A program made the position numbers and the translations under genes. From the NCBI GenBank assembly GCA_017506865.1, contig JAFCMP010000001.1, forward strand, positions 2,170,001 through 2,234,000: a DNA stretch of 64,000 bases, read 5' to 3'. The notes below the pieces were generated by a model, which saw only the letters and a program-made list of their open reading frames with translations, was not told the DNA's origin and searched no databases. Below, one piece after another: positions 1 to 10,449 of the stretch (the first letter of the stretch is position 1; each line of letters opens with the position of its first letter). The stretch is from Tribonema minus (taxonomy: Eukaryota; Sar; Xanthophyceae; Tribonematales; Tribonemataceae).

Positions 1-345
1 CGTGCTGGTAGCAGCTGGTGATGCGCTTGCCGTGCTGGATGGTGGGGTGCGCCTGCTTAAGCGCACGCACACACACACACAGGGAGCGCATGTCAACGAA
101 GCAGGCCGGTGGGGTTTGCCTGCTCACACGCACACGCACACACGCACACCCGCACACGCACACACACACACAGGGAGCGCACGTCAACGGAGCAGGCCAG
201 TGGGGTTGGCCTGTCCACACGCACAACGACACACACGCGCACACGCGCGCGTGCACGCACACACACATGAACACAGAGAGAGCGCGTCAATGAAGCAGGC
301 CGGTGATGCGCTTGCCGTGCTACGTGGTGGGGTGAGCCTGCTCAT
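1..345. repeat. CA-rich minisatellite, about 3 degenerate units
   Basis: Runs of alternating CA/GT are interspersed with a recurring block that reads roughly AGGGAGCGCAYGTCAACG, then GAAGCAGGCCGGTGGGG, then TGCCTGCTCACAC. The block starts near 78, 171 and 273, so the period is about 95-100 bases and the third unit is diverged. The block is visible in both the CA-rich and non-CA portions, so this is a true tandem repeat and not only a dinucleotide tract. All frames here are shadows of the repeat. Bases 346-980 hold no gene I can support. Confidence 0.75.
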
Positions 346-981
346 ACACACAATCAGTAAACAAATGAGAGCGATGGACGGAGGGGCGAGAGTCACGATG
401 CGCCGCTCGCAATGTCAGCACGCCACATCACCTTGCCTGTGAGTCAACCTGCTTGCGAGGTCGCACGCGGAGTGCGCAGCGACTGAATTCATTGATGCAT
501 GACATCTGCAGATACTAGCTTTTGTATGTGGACGTTCATGCATGACGTGCACACGTGAGCTGTCAGGGTCAGTGCGCAACTGCAAACCAGAAGCGGTGAA
601 GCCGCAGGGCGAGCCCGGCACCAGCCCCATCGTCACAACGAAGGCAGCTTGTGACGGGGAATCACAGATTCGAGACGCTGTTGCAGGCCCAGATGCTGAG
701 CACTGCCACTGCACACATACATACCCTGCCCCGCCTCCCGCTGAGCGAAGCTCAGACATACACACGCACTGCGCAGCACATGCGAGCGGTTGACACTTGT
801 ACTTCGGCGGAGCCTCCACGCTTGTGCACTCAAGACCACTGCGCACGCCAACTGCCTTTACGTCCGCTTGCTGGGGCAAAAAGCCCCGTGTAGCATGCAG
901 CAACCTGGAAGCAACATCAACATCCACTGGTCCGGTTCCCAGATAGCGCACATCTCAGCGCGCTGCCGCGCACACACGCAC

Positions 982-1719
982 CTTGCGGCTTATCAGCACC
1001 CACTCCGGCATGGCGGTGCGCACCAGGAGGCTGCCGTCCTTGCTGGCAGTGCTCAGCACCCTGGCCAGGGCGGCCACGAACGTGTCCCATCGGACCTGCG
1101 AATGCAGCAGCGCAATCGCAGCGATGACGGTGGAGATCTGAGCCGTGCTTGCAGGCAACGCTGCATCTCGAATTACCACTTCAAGTTCATCAGCGGAGGG
1201 AGGGTGCGGACGCCGTGTGTGCGCAAGGGGACGCTGCGGCGTGTGTTGCTGGGTGCACGTTTGGCAACATGCTGCATGCTGCAAAGGTTGCCGCACAGTG
1301 AGAGCCTGTGCAGCAAGGGCGACACCCGAGCTTCGAAACGTCCATCGCGTGCACTGGTCGCCAGTGCTGTGAATGGTGGAGACTTGACAGCAGGAGAGCA
1401 CATCGCTCAACTTGACGACCTGACGCATTGCAAGGATGTCAGGGCATTGCCGCGCGTGTTTGTGAGCGCACACAGTAGCATGTCTCGGGGCCGATGCATC
1501 ACATGCAGGGGTTCCGAGGGTTCCTCTATGCTATGTCTTGCTCACGCCGTGGAAGCACCGGCCGTCAGAACCTGATTGAAAGACGACAGCACGCACCTGG
1601 CCGGACCGATCTCCTTCACATGCTTTCCTGAGACGGTCTGCCAGCCACCTGGGCGGCTTTGAGTGCACCGCCACAAGCAGCCCCGGTATCTGGTTCACAT
1701 CGATAGTCGGGCTGGCCAT
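982..1719 (-). CDS. Unrecognised protein, first two exons (3' end not resolved)
   Basis: Read on the minus strand, exon 1 is 1719-1597. It opens with ATG, encodes 41 residues (MASPTIDVNQIPGLL...) and ends CAG before a GTGCGT donor. Exon 2 is 1419-982: it follows a TCAG acceptor in the same phase, stays open for 146 codons and ends AAG before GTGCGTG. Its last 70 residues (ELEVVIRDAALPAS... to PEWVLISRK) look like an alpha-helical, hydrophobic/Ala-rich soluble protein; the middle of exon 2 is Cys/Gln/Arg-rich and could itself hide an unrecognised intron. Downstream exons lie left of 982, but I could not choose among candidate acceptors. A CTG (CAG on this strand) repeat sits just upstream of the start. 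I recognise no family; a helical-repeat organelle RNA-binding protein is one guess without real support. Confidence 0.45.
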
Positions 1720-1736
1720 GGGCCCCTCGCTGCCGC

Positions 1737-1737
1737 C

Positions 1738-1773
<36 letters not shown>

Positions 1774-1785
1774 GCCGCTGCTGCC
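1737..1785. repeat. CTG/CAG trinucleotide repeat
   Basis: About ten consecutive CTG units followed by CCG/CTG variants, immediately upstream of the minus-strand ATG at 1719. On the coding strand it reads CAG and would lie in the 5' leader or an N-terminal poly-Gln/Ala extension. Confidence 0.9.
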
Positions 1786-2149
1786 GCACAGGGAGATTGA
1801 CGTTGCCTGGACATCTCTCGCTGCTGCGAGAAAGGCGCACCGATAAGCCTCAACACTGGCCGCAGCAAAGCCCTCAATCTCCTGGCTCCAAGCAGAACAA
1901 AGCAGGGGGGTTCGGGGCCCGGATCAGCCACCATGACTGGCTGCTACTGCAGGGGCTGCGCAATGTGATTACTGTGAAGCGGCTGCAGGTAGTGCATTGT
2001 GGAAAGATTTCATGCAATACAACATGAAGAGCATGCAGGGCTCATGTACGACATTGATGTGCCTCACCAGTTTGACCTGTTTTAAACTTATCGAGAAAAA
2101 TCACTTCAACCTTTCACAAATTGCGCTGTTGCTGATTGCTACGCAGCCA

Positions 2150-2820
2150 AGCCAGGATGCAGCTCATTCTGATCACACACGGACGAGATCCTGCACCTGG
2201 TTGATGTCCCTATAACTTTCTTTGTGCAGCGTGCTGTGCAGAAAGGGCTTGGTCCGCGCCACAGCTGCCGCAGCGGTGGCGGCCTGACACCCCCTTTTGC
2301 CTGGTGGTCTGAAGTCCTGCTTGGTGACATGCGACGTGGATTCCGCACTTACAGTCTTGATGGTGGCATGCTCGTCGATCGGAGGACCCTCATTGTATTG
2401 AACGCCATGACCGACGTCCGAGAACTTGACATCAGAAAAGCGCACCTCCAACCCCTCGCCAGTCTTGAGGGTTGGTGCTAATCTGTGACCGTGAGGCTGA
2501 AACCCCTTGTAACCAGTGTACTCGAAGCTTTTATTGGCGTGGCTGAGCATGCTCTGCCGCGGCGTCCCCACCAAGCTCGATGGTGCATGCACAGATGGGT
2601 GGAACACAACGTTTCAGATTCTGAAACCGTTGTGTTCCGCCCAGTTTGCAGACTTCAGACCACCAGGCAAAAGGGGGTGTCAGGCTGCTACCGCTGCGGC
2701 AGCTGTGGCGCGGACCACGCCCAAGGGCTTGCCCTTCCTGCACAGCACGCTGCACAACGAAAGCTGCAGTAACATGAAACAGGTGCAGGATCTGTGTGGT
2801 ATGAATCAACTGCATCCACC
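2150..2820. repeat. Inverted repeat, ~175-base arms around a ~320-base spacer
   Basis: The segment about 2150-2325 is an imperfect reverse complement of about 2645-2820. Shared blocks include GCCTGACACCCCCTTTTGCC at 2281 against its complement near 2665, the CAGCGTGCTGTGCAGAA-like block, and the GATCCTGCACCTGGTTGATG-like block. The right arm carries a small insertion (GGGCTTGCCC). Both arms can be translated as related 40-residue peptides, but neither has a convincing gene structure. The right end of this repeat abuts the left arm of the larger inverted repeat that follows. Confidence 0.8.
2601..2641. repeat. Short hairpin in the spacer of the inverted repeat
   Basis: GGAACACAACGTTTCAG is followed after three bases (ATT) by CTGAAACCGTTGTGTTCC. 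The halves are complementary apart from one extra base, giving a stem of about 17 pairs with a 3-base loop. Confidence 0.85.
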
Positions 2821-4047
2821 CGTGGGCGTCAAACAACAGGCCAGCTGACCGCCTCCTCGGCCACGAAAGGAGGGGCAGAGGGCGCGAGACCACCGATTGT
2901 CACACCCTCGGGCGCGCTGGTGCCCTTGCAGGGGCACCTGCTGGCTGCCTCAGCTGTATTCTTCAGTATGCTCGCGTGTCCACGCCAGTCTCTCTCTTAC
3001 TTCTGCTTCTTAGGTTCAGGCTGCGCGCTGCGGCAGATCTCTTTGCCGACTTTACCTTTGAGCTGAAAGAAAAAATCAACGCTCACACACGTTGTTGTCA
3101 CAGAAAGGATGCCGGCACACCGTGCACATGGGATGCGGAATCAGCTGTCGTCTCCCTGGCAAGCCGCCGCTGTATCGTCTGCCGAGAGAGAGCGTCTTCC
3201 CCCTGCGGCGATTCCCGAGATAACCGCGCATATCAGGGGCTGCGGCGCCAAAAGCGGGGATGTTCGTGCCGCCGTAGCGCGTAGTAGTAGCGGCGTGCTG
3301 GGCCTTTTTGATGCCTTCTGGGGTCCCTGCAGCACTTTGTGAGTACTGACTAGTGTAGCACCACGGCTATAGGCCATCACTCATGCCTGGGTACGTGCTC
3401 TGCGTGTGAGCAGTTGACGTTCGTCAAGTAGTACCCCCCCTACCTCCTCGTAGACATCAATCAGCAAATGGCGTCACAATGCCATGCTGCCCTTTTGATC
3501 AAATTTGATGCACGCTTATGCTTGCTCGTGCTATCTTCGCTCATAGGCGAAACGTGTCCGCATAGACTACACGGATGGTGACTGATCATTTATGTTGGCG
3601 CTGCTCATTTGGCTCCTGCAAGTTGTTGCATCAAACATGCTTCCTTGTGCCATCAGGGGCAAAACTGCCATGTTCATCAGATTGAAGGCACATACCACAA
3701 ATGGAACGGACCACAACATAAAGTTGCTGAGAACGCAACAGAGCGACCTACAATACTCATTGGCTAATCACATGACTGTGCCCCTGCTGCATGCTTCATC
3801 GTAAACTGTCAGCACCTGACAAACCTCGCGTGCTGGGGGGGGGGGGGGGGTTCACCACTGGCCGGGCATGTGACTACACGACAACTAATGAATGCTTCGA
3901 ATGTGTTTGCCCCTGTCATGATGCCTTCAGTCTACAACAAGCAGTCAGGTTAAGTGGTATTTGACTTAGATGCAAGCTCGAACACAGCCGCTGGCAGCAA
4001 AATTACCATTGCTGCACCCTTCAGCCATGTTGGGGCAGCACTAAGTA
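2815..4047 (+). repeat. Left arm of large inverted repeat (~1.23 kb)
   Basis: The whole stretch from about 2815 to 4047 is repeated in reverse complement at 6129-7364 with a low level of substitutions and small indels. Recognisable shared marks are the GGGCGTCA.ACAACAGGCCAGC edge, the TTTGTAGTATT-type block, a G homopolymer (about 3837-3850; a C run in the other arm near 6325-6340), and the inner block ending GTTGGGGCAGCAC. It contains small open frames on both strands (for example the 70-residue frame at 3592), present in both arms, but no start or splice structure I would call a gene. Confidence 0.9.
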
Positions 4048-4061
4048 CATGGTATACACTG

Positions 4062-4077
4062 TGGCACCTAGGTGCCA
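4062..4077. repeat. 16-base perfect palindrome at the inner edge of the left arm
   Basis: TGGCACCTAGGTGCCA is its own reverse complement and lies about 15 bases inside the inner boundary of the left arm. Confidence 0.85.
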
Positions 4078-4322
4078 GTGCTGCTAGTACTATGTTTTAG
4101 TAAAGACAACAACATGAATTTCTTGCCACATCTTGAAGTTGGTGCTGACGATGATGTCAACCCAATCAAGTTGTGCTCCACACTGTGCAGGATGGCGCCT
4201 GGCAGAATGTAACGCATTTGCCGCTACCATTCAGTGTGCTTATCGCTACCATTGAGTGTGCGCCTGACGTATGAATGATCACGATCTGGTGCATGACTGC
4301 TTGAACAGGGCAAGCGGACCAC

Positions 4323-4470
4323 ATGACAGTACTGCCCTCAGCAGGGTATCGCAGGGTGGACATTGTGCTGCCTGTTGCACACTCAGAAGTGGGAACAGAC
4401 CCGCTGTTCTGGCCATTAGTGTGGAGTTGCATGCCCGCTTTGACAGCATCGTCACGGTGGGACAGGGCAA
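4323..4470 (+). pseudogene. Decayed second copy of the LINE endonuclease core
   Basis: The frame beginning at 4323 reads GYRRVDIVLPVA, which matches SRRMDIVLPADA in the intact ORF at 5490-5530. It continues with PLFWPLVWSCMPA where the other has PLMVDVTC, so the catalytic Asp of that strand is gone. It is interrupted by a T homopolymer at about 4471 and has no zinc knuckle. I read it as an older, degenerate copy of the same retrotransposon C-terminus. Confidence 0.5.
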
Positions 4471-4791
4471 TTTTTTTTTTTATAGCCGAATGCAGCCAGG
4501 CCTCTGAGAGTCTGAGGTACATATGTCCTGCTCTGGACTGAACTGAAATCGCAACGCAAACTGAATGCCTTCGTATCACACGCCGGATCATTGACAACAG
4601 CCTCAACCATTTCGTGGGCCTTCACTTTCGCTGCCGCCGCTCATACGGTGCTGCTGTCGTCTCGTGTCAAATATCCCCATGTGCAGCGCTCTCAATTGTC
4701 CGCAAGTACCAAATGAGGCGGCGCAGCTGCAGCACCAGCGCACGCAGCAGCGGCAGCCGTCAATGCAGGCGCTGCGCGTTCCACACCAGCA

Positions 4792-6116
4792 ATGCTACAA
4801 GGCGCAGCAGCAGCAGAGGTGGCGCGCCTGCCCCTCATGCGGACGATCGCCACAGCTGCCACATCTCTACGTGCAGCAACAGGTGACAAGCTGGAACATA
4901 TACTGCCACCAGCGCTAACGCCACTGCAGCAGCAACCACCTACGCAGCAGCCGCCGCTGCGGCCGACAGCAGGTGGTGGCACTGGTGCGGATGCTGCTTG
5001 CGTACTTGACGCCAGTGCTCTGCAGTTGCAGTGTAGCCTGAAGCGCCCCAATCAGAGTGCGCTTGCAGATGCCGTCGCTACCGAGCTTGCAAATAAGGTG
5101 GAGGCGGACCTGCAACAGCTGCCGCAGGGCACGCAACGCACGCAAGCACTTGCTCGATTCCGGTCGCAGCGCCACATGCACTCGATCGGCATGGCATTCC
5201 TCAACGAGCCCATGTACTCCACAACGGCTTCGTTCGATGGCCTATCCTGGCAGCTGGCCGTCAAACGCGCCATCGGAGTAGAGGAGCAGACGGCAGGCTG
5301 CAAGCTGTGCGGGAAGTCGCCGGGCGGCACCCTGCATGCACGGCTGTGTCAAGCGCCACGCGTCAAGGCGCACGACACCATCGTCCACAATAGCGTCAAG
5401 AGGGCCACGCAGCGCCTCCTGCGGCAATACCTCAAAACGGGACTGGTGGACGAGGACTACACGCCGTTTCTGGGGTCCGCCGGGCCGCCGGGGAGTCGCA
5501 GGATGGACATCGTGCTGCCTGCCGACGCCTTCCCGGTGACCGGCTACGACGACCCGACACGCCACCTACCGCTCATGGTGGACGTTACCTGCTTCGAGGC
5601 ACAGGTGGCGTCGCGGGCGGCGAAGACTGCAGCAGACCCCGAGCGATGCTGCCGCGACCAAGAGGCCGCCAAGACTACCCACTATTCTGGTCATTATGAT
5701 CAGAATTGCTACAAACTTGCCACTTTGGCAATAGGGTCATTTGGCAGCATCGGGGAGCAGGGGCGGAAGTTGCTGGAGGCTGTGGCGACGGAGCATGCCA
5801 GCAGGATGTCAGTGCCCGGAGGAGCGCGCCCTAAAGCTCTTAAGGGCATCGCCCTGGCGCGGTTACGCTCGGCACTGTCGGCAGCGCTCGACATGGCGTA
5901 CTCTGGCCGTGTCATGACGCACATGGCAGAATCCAGGGGGGGGGGCACATTGAGGAGGAAGTAGGGGAGGATCCCGAGATGCCATTCGGCGCGGCGGCAT
6001 TTGAGTGGTTGTCGTTGAGACACATTCAGACTGTCACACGACATTTAGTTCCATACAGCAAGTTTCAAGTTAGATGCCATTCATCTGGGCTTTTTCGTGC
6101 CCTGAGCGAGAATTAA
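4792..6116 (+). pseudogene. LINE C-terminal region: zinc knuckle plus restriction-like endonuclease, frameshifted
   Basis: The open frame 4792-5964 encodes 390 residues. Residues 170-186 form a CX2CX8HX3C knuckle (CKLCGKSPGGTLHARLC), followed by a PD-(D/E)XK-like core: RRMDIVLP (Asp 239), LMVDVTCF (Asp 264) and a downstream EAAKTTHY (Lys 294). That knuckle-then-nuclease order is the C-terminus of R2/NeSL-like non-LTR retrotransposons, where the nuclease nicks the target for reverse transcription. At a run of ten G (5936-5945) the frame shifts. In the next frame the coding continues (HIEEEVGEDPEMPF ... GLFRALSEN) to a TAA at 6116, and that same C-terminus is present in the copy at 19843. The N-terminal third is Gln/Ala/Pro-rich. 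The start at 4792 is only the first ATG of a truncated copy. Confidence 0.7.
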
Positions 6117-6128
6117 TAAAAAGTACAA

Positions 6129-7364
6129 TGTAGTGCTGCCCCAACATGGCTGCAGGGTGCAGCAATGGTAATTTTGCTGCCAGCGGCTGTGTTCGAGCTT
6201 GCATCTGAGTCAAATACCACTTAACCTGACTGCTTGTTGTAGACTGAAGGCATCATGACAGGGGCAAACACATTCGACGCATTCATTAGTTGTCGTGTAG
6301 TCACATGCCCGGCCAGTGGTGACCCCCCCCCCCCCCCCCCAGCAAGCGAGGTTTGTCAGGTGCTGACAGTGTACGATGAAGCATGCAGCAGGGGCACAGT
6401 CATGTGATTAGCCAATGAGTATTGTAGGTCGCTCTGTTGCGTTCTCAGCAACTTTATGTTGTGGTCCGTTCCATTTGTGGTATGTGCCTTCAATCTGATG
6501 AACATGGCAGTTTTGCCCCTGATGGCACAGTGAAGCATGTTTGATGCACCAACTTGCAGGAGCCAAATGAGCAGCGCCAACATAAATGATCAGTCACCAT
6601 CCGTGTAGTCTATGCGGACACGTTTCGCCTATGAGCGAAGATAGCACGAGCAAGCATAAGCGTGCATCAAATTTAATCAAAAGGGCAGCATGGCATTGTG
6701 ACGCCATTTGCTGATTGATGTCTACGAGGAGGTAGGGGGGGTACTAGTTGACGAACGTCAACTGCTCACACGCAGAGCACGTACCCAGGCATGAGTGATG
6801 GCCTATAGCCTTGGTGCTACACTAGTCAGCACTCACAAAGTGCTGCAGGGACCCCAGGTGGCATCAAAAAGGCCCAGCGCGCCGCTACTACTACGCGCTA
6901 CGGCGGCACGAACATCCCCGCTTTTGGCGCCGCAGCCCCTGATATGCGCGGTTATCTCGGGAATCGCCGTAGGGGGAAGACGCTCTCTCTCGGCAGACGA
7001 TACAGCGGCGGCTTGCCAGGGAGACGACAGCTGATTCCGCATCCCATGTGCACGGTGTGCCGGCATCCTTTCTGTGACAACAACGTGTGTGAGTGCGGTT
7101 GATTTTTTTTTTCAGCTCAAAGGTGAAGTCGGCAAAGAGATCTGCCGCAGCGCGCAGCCTGAACCTAAGAAGCAGAAGTCAGAGAGAGACTGGCGTGGAC
7201 ACGCGAGCATACTGAAGAATACAGCTGAGGCAGCCAGCAGGTGCCCCTGCAAGGGCACCAGCGCGCCCGAGGGTGTGACAATCGGTGGTCTCGCGCCCTC
7301 TGCCCCTCCTTTCGTGGCCGAGGAGGCGGTCAGCTGGCCTGTTGTCTGACGCCCAGACGGGTGC
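6129..7364 (-). repeat. Right arm of large inverted repeat (~1.23 kb)
   Basis: Reverse complement of 2815-4047. The inner edge starts at GTGCTGCCCCAAC just after the LINE tail, and the outer edge ends near GCCCAGACGGGTGCG. Matching positions include the C run near 6325-6340, the frame at 6583-6356 (minus) that equals the one at 3592, and the block at 7130-7340. Divergence between the arms is low but clearly above zero. Confidence 0.9.
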
Positions 7365-7542
7365 GCATGGCATCATCGAGAGGCCAGCGCCCTGCGAGCT
7401 GGTGATGAGGCCATCAGTCTACTCTCTGGTGCAGTAGGCGTGAGGAGAGGCACGCTGCAGCGGCTGTCCTGCGATTTGCCTGCACGAAAGTTACCCTAGC
7501 GCACGCGCATCGTATCCACTGGCGCTGCACGCCGGCGCTTCG

Positions 7543-10449
7543 ATGCAGCCTGTCAGGGGCGTGCACAGTCTGCGCCAGGACGCAGGTGCCAGCGCAGCGA
7601 CGGCGGCGGCAGGCAGTGGTGGCGTGAACACCCGGTCCGGTCTCTCCCACTCGCAGCAGCAGTCGCAGCGTGTGAAGCACAGCAGGACTGGCAGCCACAC
7701 CAGCAGCAGTGGAGACAGCAGTGTGGCGAACAGCTGCACCCCGAGCCCTGCCAGGCCTCCCGTAGCCCAGCAGCAGCAGCAGCAGCAGCAGGCAGCGAAC
7801 TCCACCTTGCGACAGCGAAGCTACCGCCAGGATGCGGTCACCAGGATGCGCCGTTCCGTGGCGATGCTGACTAGAGGCCTGCACAGCAAGGGCTCTGGCA
7901 AGGCAGGGACATTCAGGGAGGCCATCGCTGCTGAGGGCTGGCTTCGGCCGCGAGGGCCGGCCATCTCTGCTGCGTCCAATCCTGGAGGCTCTGCTGCTAC
8001 AGCTCCCGAAGTACCGCCATCCACCGAGACGGCATCTTGCAGCAGCAGGGAAGGGGTGCCAGCAGCAGCACCGGCAGCGCCACAGAAGCCACCAGCTAGT
8101 GCTCTGATGGCTGCTCGTGCTGCTGGCGACCATGCCCTGGCCACAGAATCAGGCGCCGCCGCGCCGGGGCGGAAGAGCAACATAGCCCCAAGCATGTTCA
8201 CGAGCATGCCGGTGCTCGATGCAAACGCCTTAGCGGCCAGTGCTGTGCATGAGGATGTCGATGAAGAAGATGTTGACGATGCTTCTCAGGTCTATGATCT
8301 GGACAGGTACTTCCTCAGCAGGTCCACACCGCGGCGCCCGAAAGCCGAGGAGCAGCAGCAGTGCTGGAGTCCAGCCTTGACCGACCGGCAGCAGCCACAG
8401 CACAGAGCATCTCCGGCGGTGAGTCTCACGCGCGATTTCAAGCACAATCGATCCAGTTTGGAGCAACAGCGCCCAACTCCTCATCGCATCATGAGAGCCT
8501 GGCTGCGCTGCTGCCACGCTTGCAATGTGTGCATATCCATGCGCGCAGCAGCAGCATTCATCACTGGGCAGCCGCAAAAAACGCTGCCACTGCTTCACGT
8601 AGTGCAGATGGCGTCACTAGAGCTCAAGGCTGCGGCGCGCATTGCAGACACGCCACCAGATAATGCAGGCGCATCTCCTGCAAGCGGCGCATGCCGCAGC
8701 TGCGTGCAGCGCACTTGTCGTCACCACAGACCCGCGTCTGATGAGTTTGTGGCGGCACGTCATCGCCCTCGCAGCGCTATCACAGCGGACCCACGCCTTC
8801 GGTCGCACCGCACGCTGCATGTGTCAGACGCGTCGGCGGCGCGTCAGCTGAGCTGCGAGTCACTTGCCCGCACGTCGTTGCTCATCTTCCGCCTGCGTGC
8901 GCTGCATGCTTAAGCTTCACTGCCATCTGTTGCCAGCGCTGCTGCCAGCAACGGCGCGAGCGCGGCGCCATAAGCTTTCTGCCCTTCCCTCCAACTCGCG
9001 CCGCAGCGTGAAGCCATGGAGCTGTGCAGCGGCAGCCCGGAGGTGCGGCACGCGCCGCGGCGCAGCAGCAAGTCGCCGCATCCCAGCAAAGGCGCAGGGG
9101 CGGCAGCGACGGCGGCAGCGGTCGCGGAGCAGTGCGGCGGCGGCAGCGCGGGAGGGGCGCCCGCGCCGTCCGCGCTGTACTACTGCGGCGGCAGCGGCAG
9201 CGCCGCGCAGCGCGACGGCGGCGCGCACGCGATGGGGCTCAGCGCGTCAGAGGTCGTGGCGGCGCGCTCGCAGCTCGGCACGCTCGTGCAGCGGCAGCGC
9301 AGCGCGCGCAACCTGACGGGCGGCGCCGGCGGCGGCGGCTGCAGCAGCGGCTCCGCCGTCGCGTCGCAGGACGCCGCCGGCAGCAGCACGCGGCGACGAA
9401 GCACGGCGGCGAACGCAAGCGGCGGCGGCGGTGCTGCGTACAGCGCCAGCGTTAGCTCAGCGCGGCCCGGCAGCAGCAGCGGCAGAGGCGGCCGTCTCAG
9501 CAGCAGCGGCGGGGGCAGCAGCAGCGCCGCCTGCAGCACGCCAGTGGCCGGCAGCCGACATAGCAACAGCGGCAGCTATGCTGCTGGAGCCGGTGTTACC
9601 ACCGGCGCAGATGCCCGGTCGCGCATGGGCAGCGTGCCTGAGACGGCGCCGCTGCTGAACCTCAACGGCAGCGGCTACGGTTCGCTCGCGCAGCAGCAGC
9701 AGCAGCAGTACGGCAGCAGCAGCAGGTGCGGCAGCTGCCGCGGCGCGGGCTGCGCGGCGTGCGCCGCCGGCGGCGACGCGTACCTCGGCGAGGCGGCGTC
9801 GGCAGCGGCGGCGCGGCGCTTCCGCGCGGTCGTCGACCCCGAGATGCGCGCGCTCGCGGAGGCGATCCAGCGGCAGCGCGAGGAGAGCGGATTCGCAGCG
9901 GGCGAGGACGCGGCGGCGCGCGACGCGCGCGCTGCGGCGCGGCGCGCGCGGCGCGTCGTCGGCGCCAACCCGCCCGACAAGATGTTCCGCTCCGCGCTGC
10001 AGCCGGCGCTCGTGCGGCGGCGCAGCTACGGCGGCGGCGGCGGCGCGTTCGGCGGCGGCGGCGGCACCAGCGGCGGCTACGACGGCGACGCCTCGGAGTG
10101 GTCGCCGCGCAGCAGCCGCTGCAGCCAGGCGGGCTCCGCGCTGTTCGGCCCGCCGTCGCCGCCGACGCCCATGAGCCCGTGGCGCAGCGGCGGCGGCGGC
10201 GGCGGCGGCTGCAGCAGCGGCAGCAGCAGCGTCGCGAGCAGCGTGCGCTGCAGCCGGCCGACGCCCGTCCCCGCGGCGCGGCTCACGCTGGAGAAGTCGC
10301 TGTCGTTCGGCATGGCGTCGATGGCGGTGGCGACGCCGCCGTCGGCGCCCGGCGGCGCGGCGCTCGCAGACCAGCTGTACTCGCCGCACAGCGCGTTCAC
10401 GCCGCGCTCGGGGAGCGTGTACAGCAACGCCTCCACGCGCACGCGCTAG
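7543..10449 (+). CDS. Long Ser/Gly/Gln-rich, mostly disordered protein (two exons)
   Basis: Exon 1 is 7543-8418 (292 codons from the first ATG) and ends before a GTGAGT donor. Exon 2 is 9007-10449 after a CGCCGCAG acceptor, and the phases match (both 0), giving about 772 residues. Exon 2 has very high third-position GC. The protein is low-complexity: poly-Gln at 7769-7794 and 9697, Gly/Ser tracts throughout, and a Cys-rich patch (CGSCRGAGCAACAAGG, about 9729-9776). A more ordered stretch is RFRAVVDPEMRALAEAIQRQ (about 9820-9880), and a short basic segment around KMFRSALQPALVRRRS follows. No signal peptide, membrane segment or known domain is visible. It starts 180 bases right of the inverted-repeat arm, so a further upstream exon is possible. 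Large frames in other phases and strands here are shadows of the GC skew. Confidence 0.65.

Larger units (their letters stand above)
4265..6128 (+). mobile_element. 3' part of a non-LTR retrotransposon (RLE-type LINE), 5'-truncated
   Basis: This stretch fills the space between the two large inverted-repeat arms. It holds an endonuclease-type ORF (4792-6116), a decayed relative of the same domain upstream (about 4323-4470), and a 3' end reading GAGAATTAATAAAAAGTACA. The same 3' end occurs in an intron of the proteasome gene at 19843-19948, so it behaves as a dispersed element that inserts 5'-truncated copies, as LINEs do. No reverse-transcriptase motif is visible in this window, so the copy is truncated. 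The element's 3' end coincides with the inner boundary of the right arm. Confidence 0.7.

Noticed and set aside
415-951. 178-residue minus-strand frame as a further exon of the left-edge gene
   Set aside because: No acceptor in the right phase that I could defend, and composition is not protein-like after the first 30 residues.
4166-4606. 146-residue minus-strand frame
   Set aside because: Antisense to the decayed LINE fragment, no supporting features.
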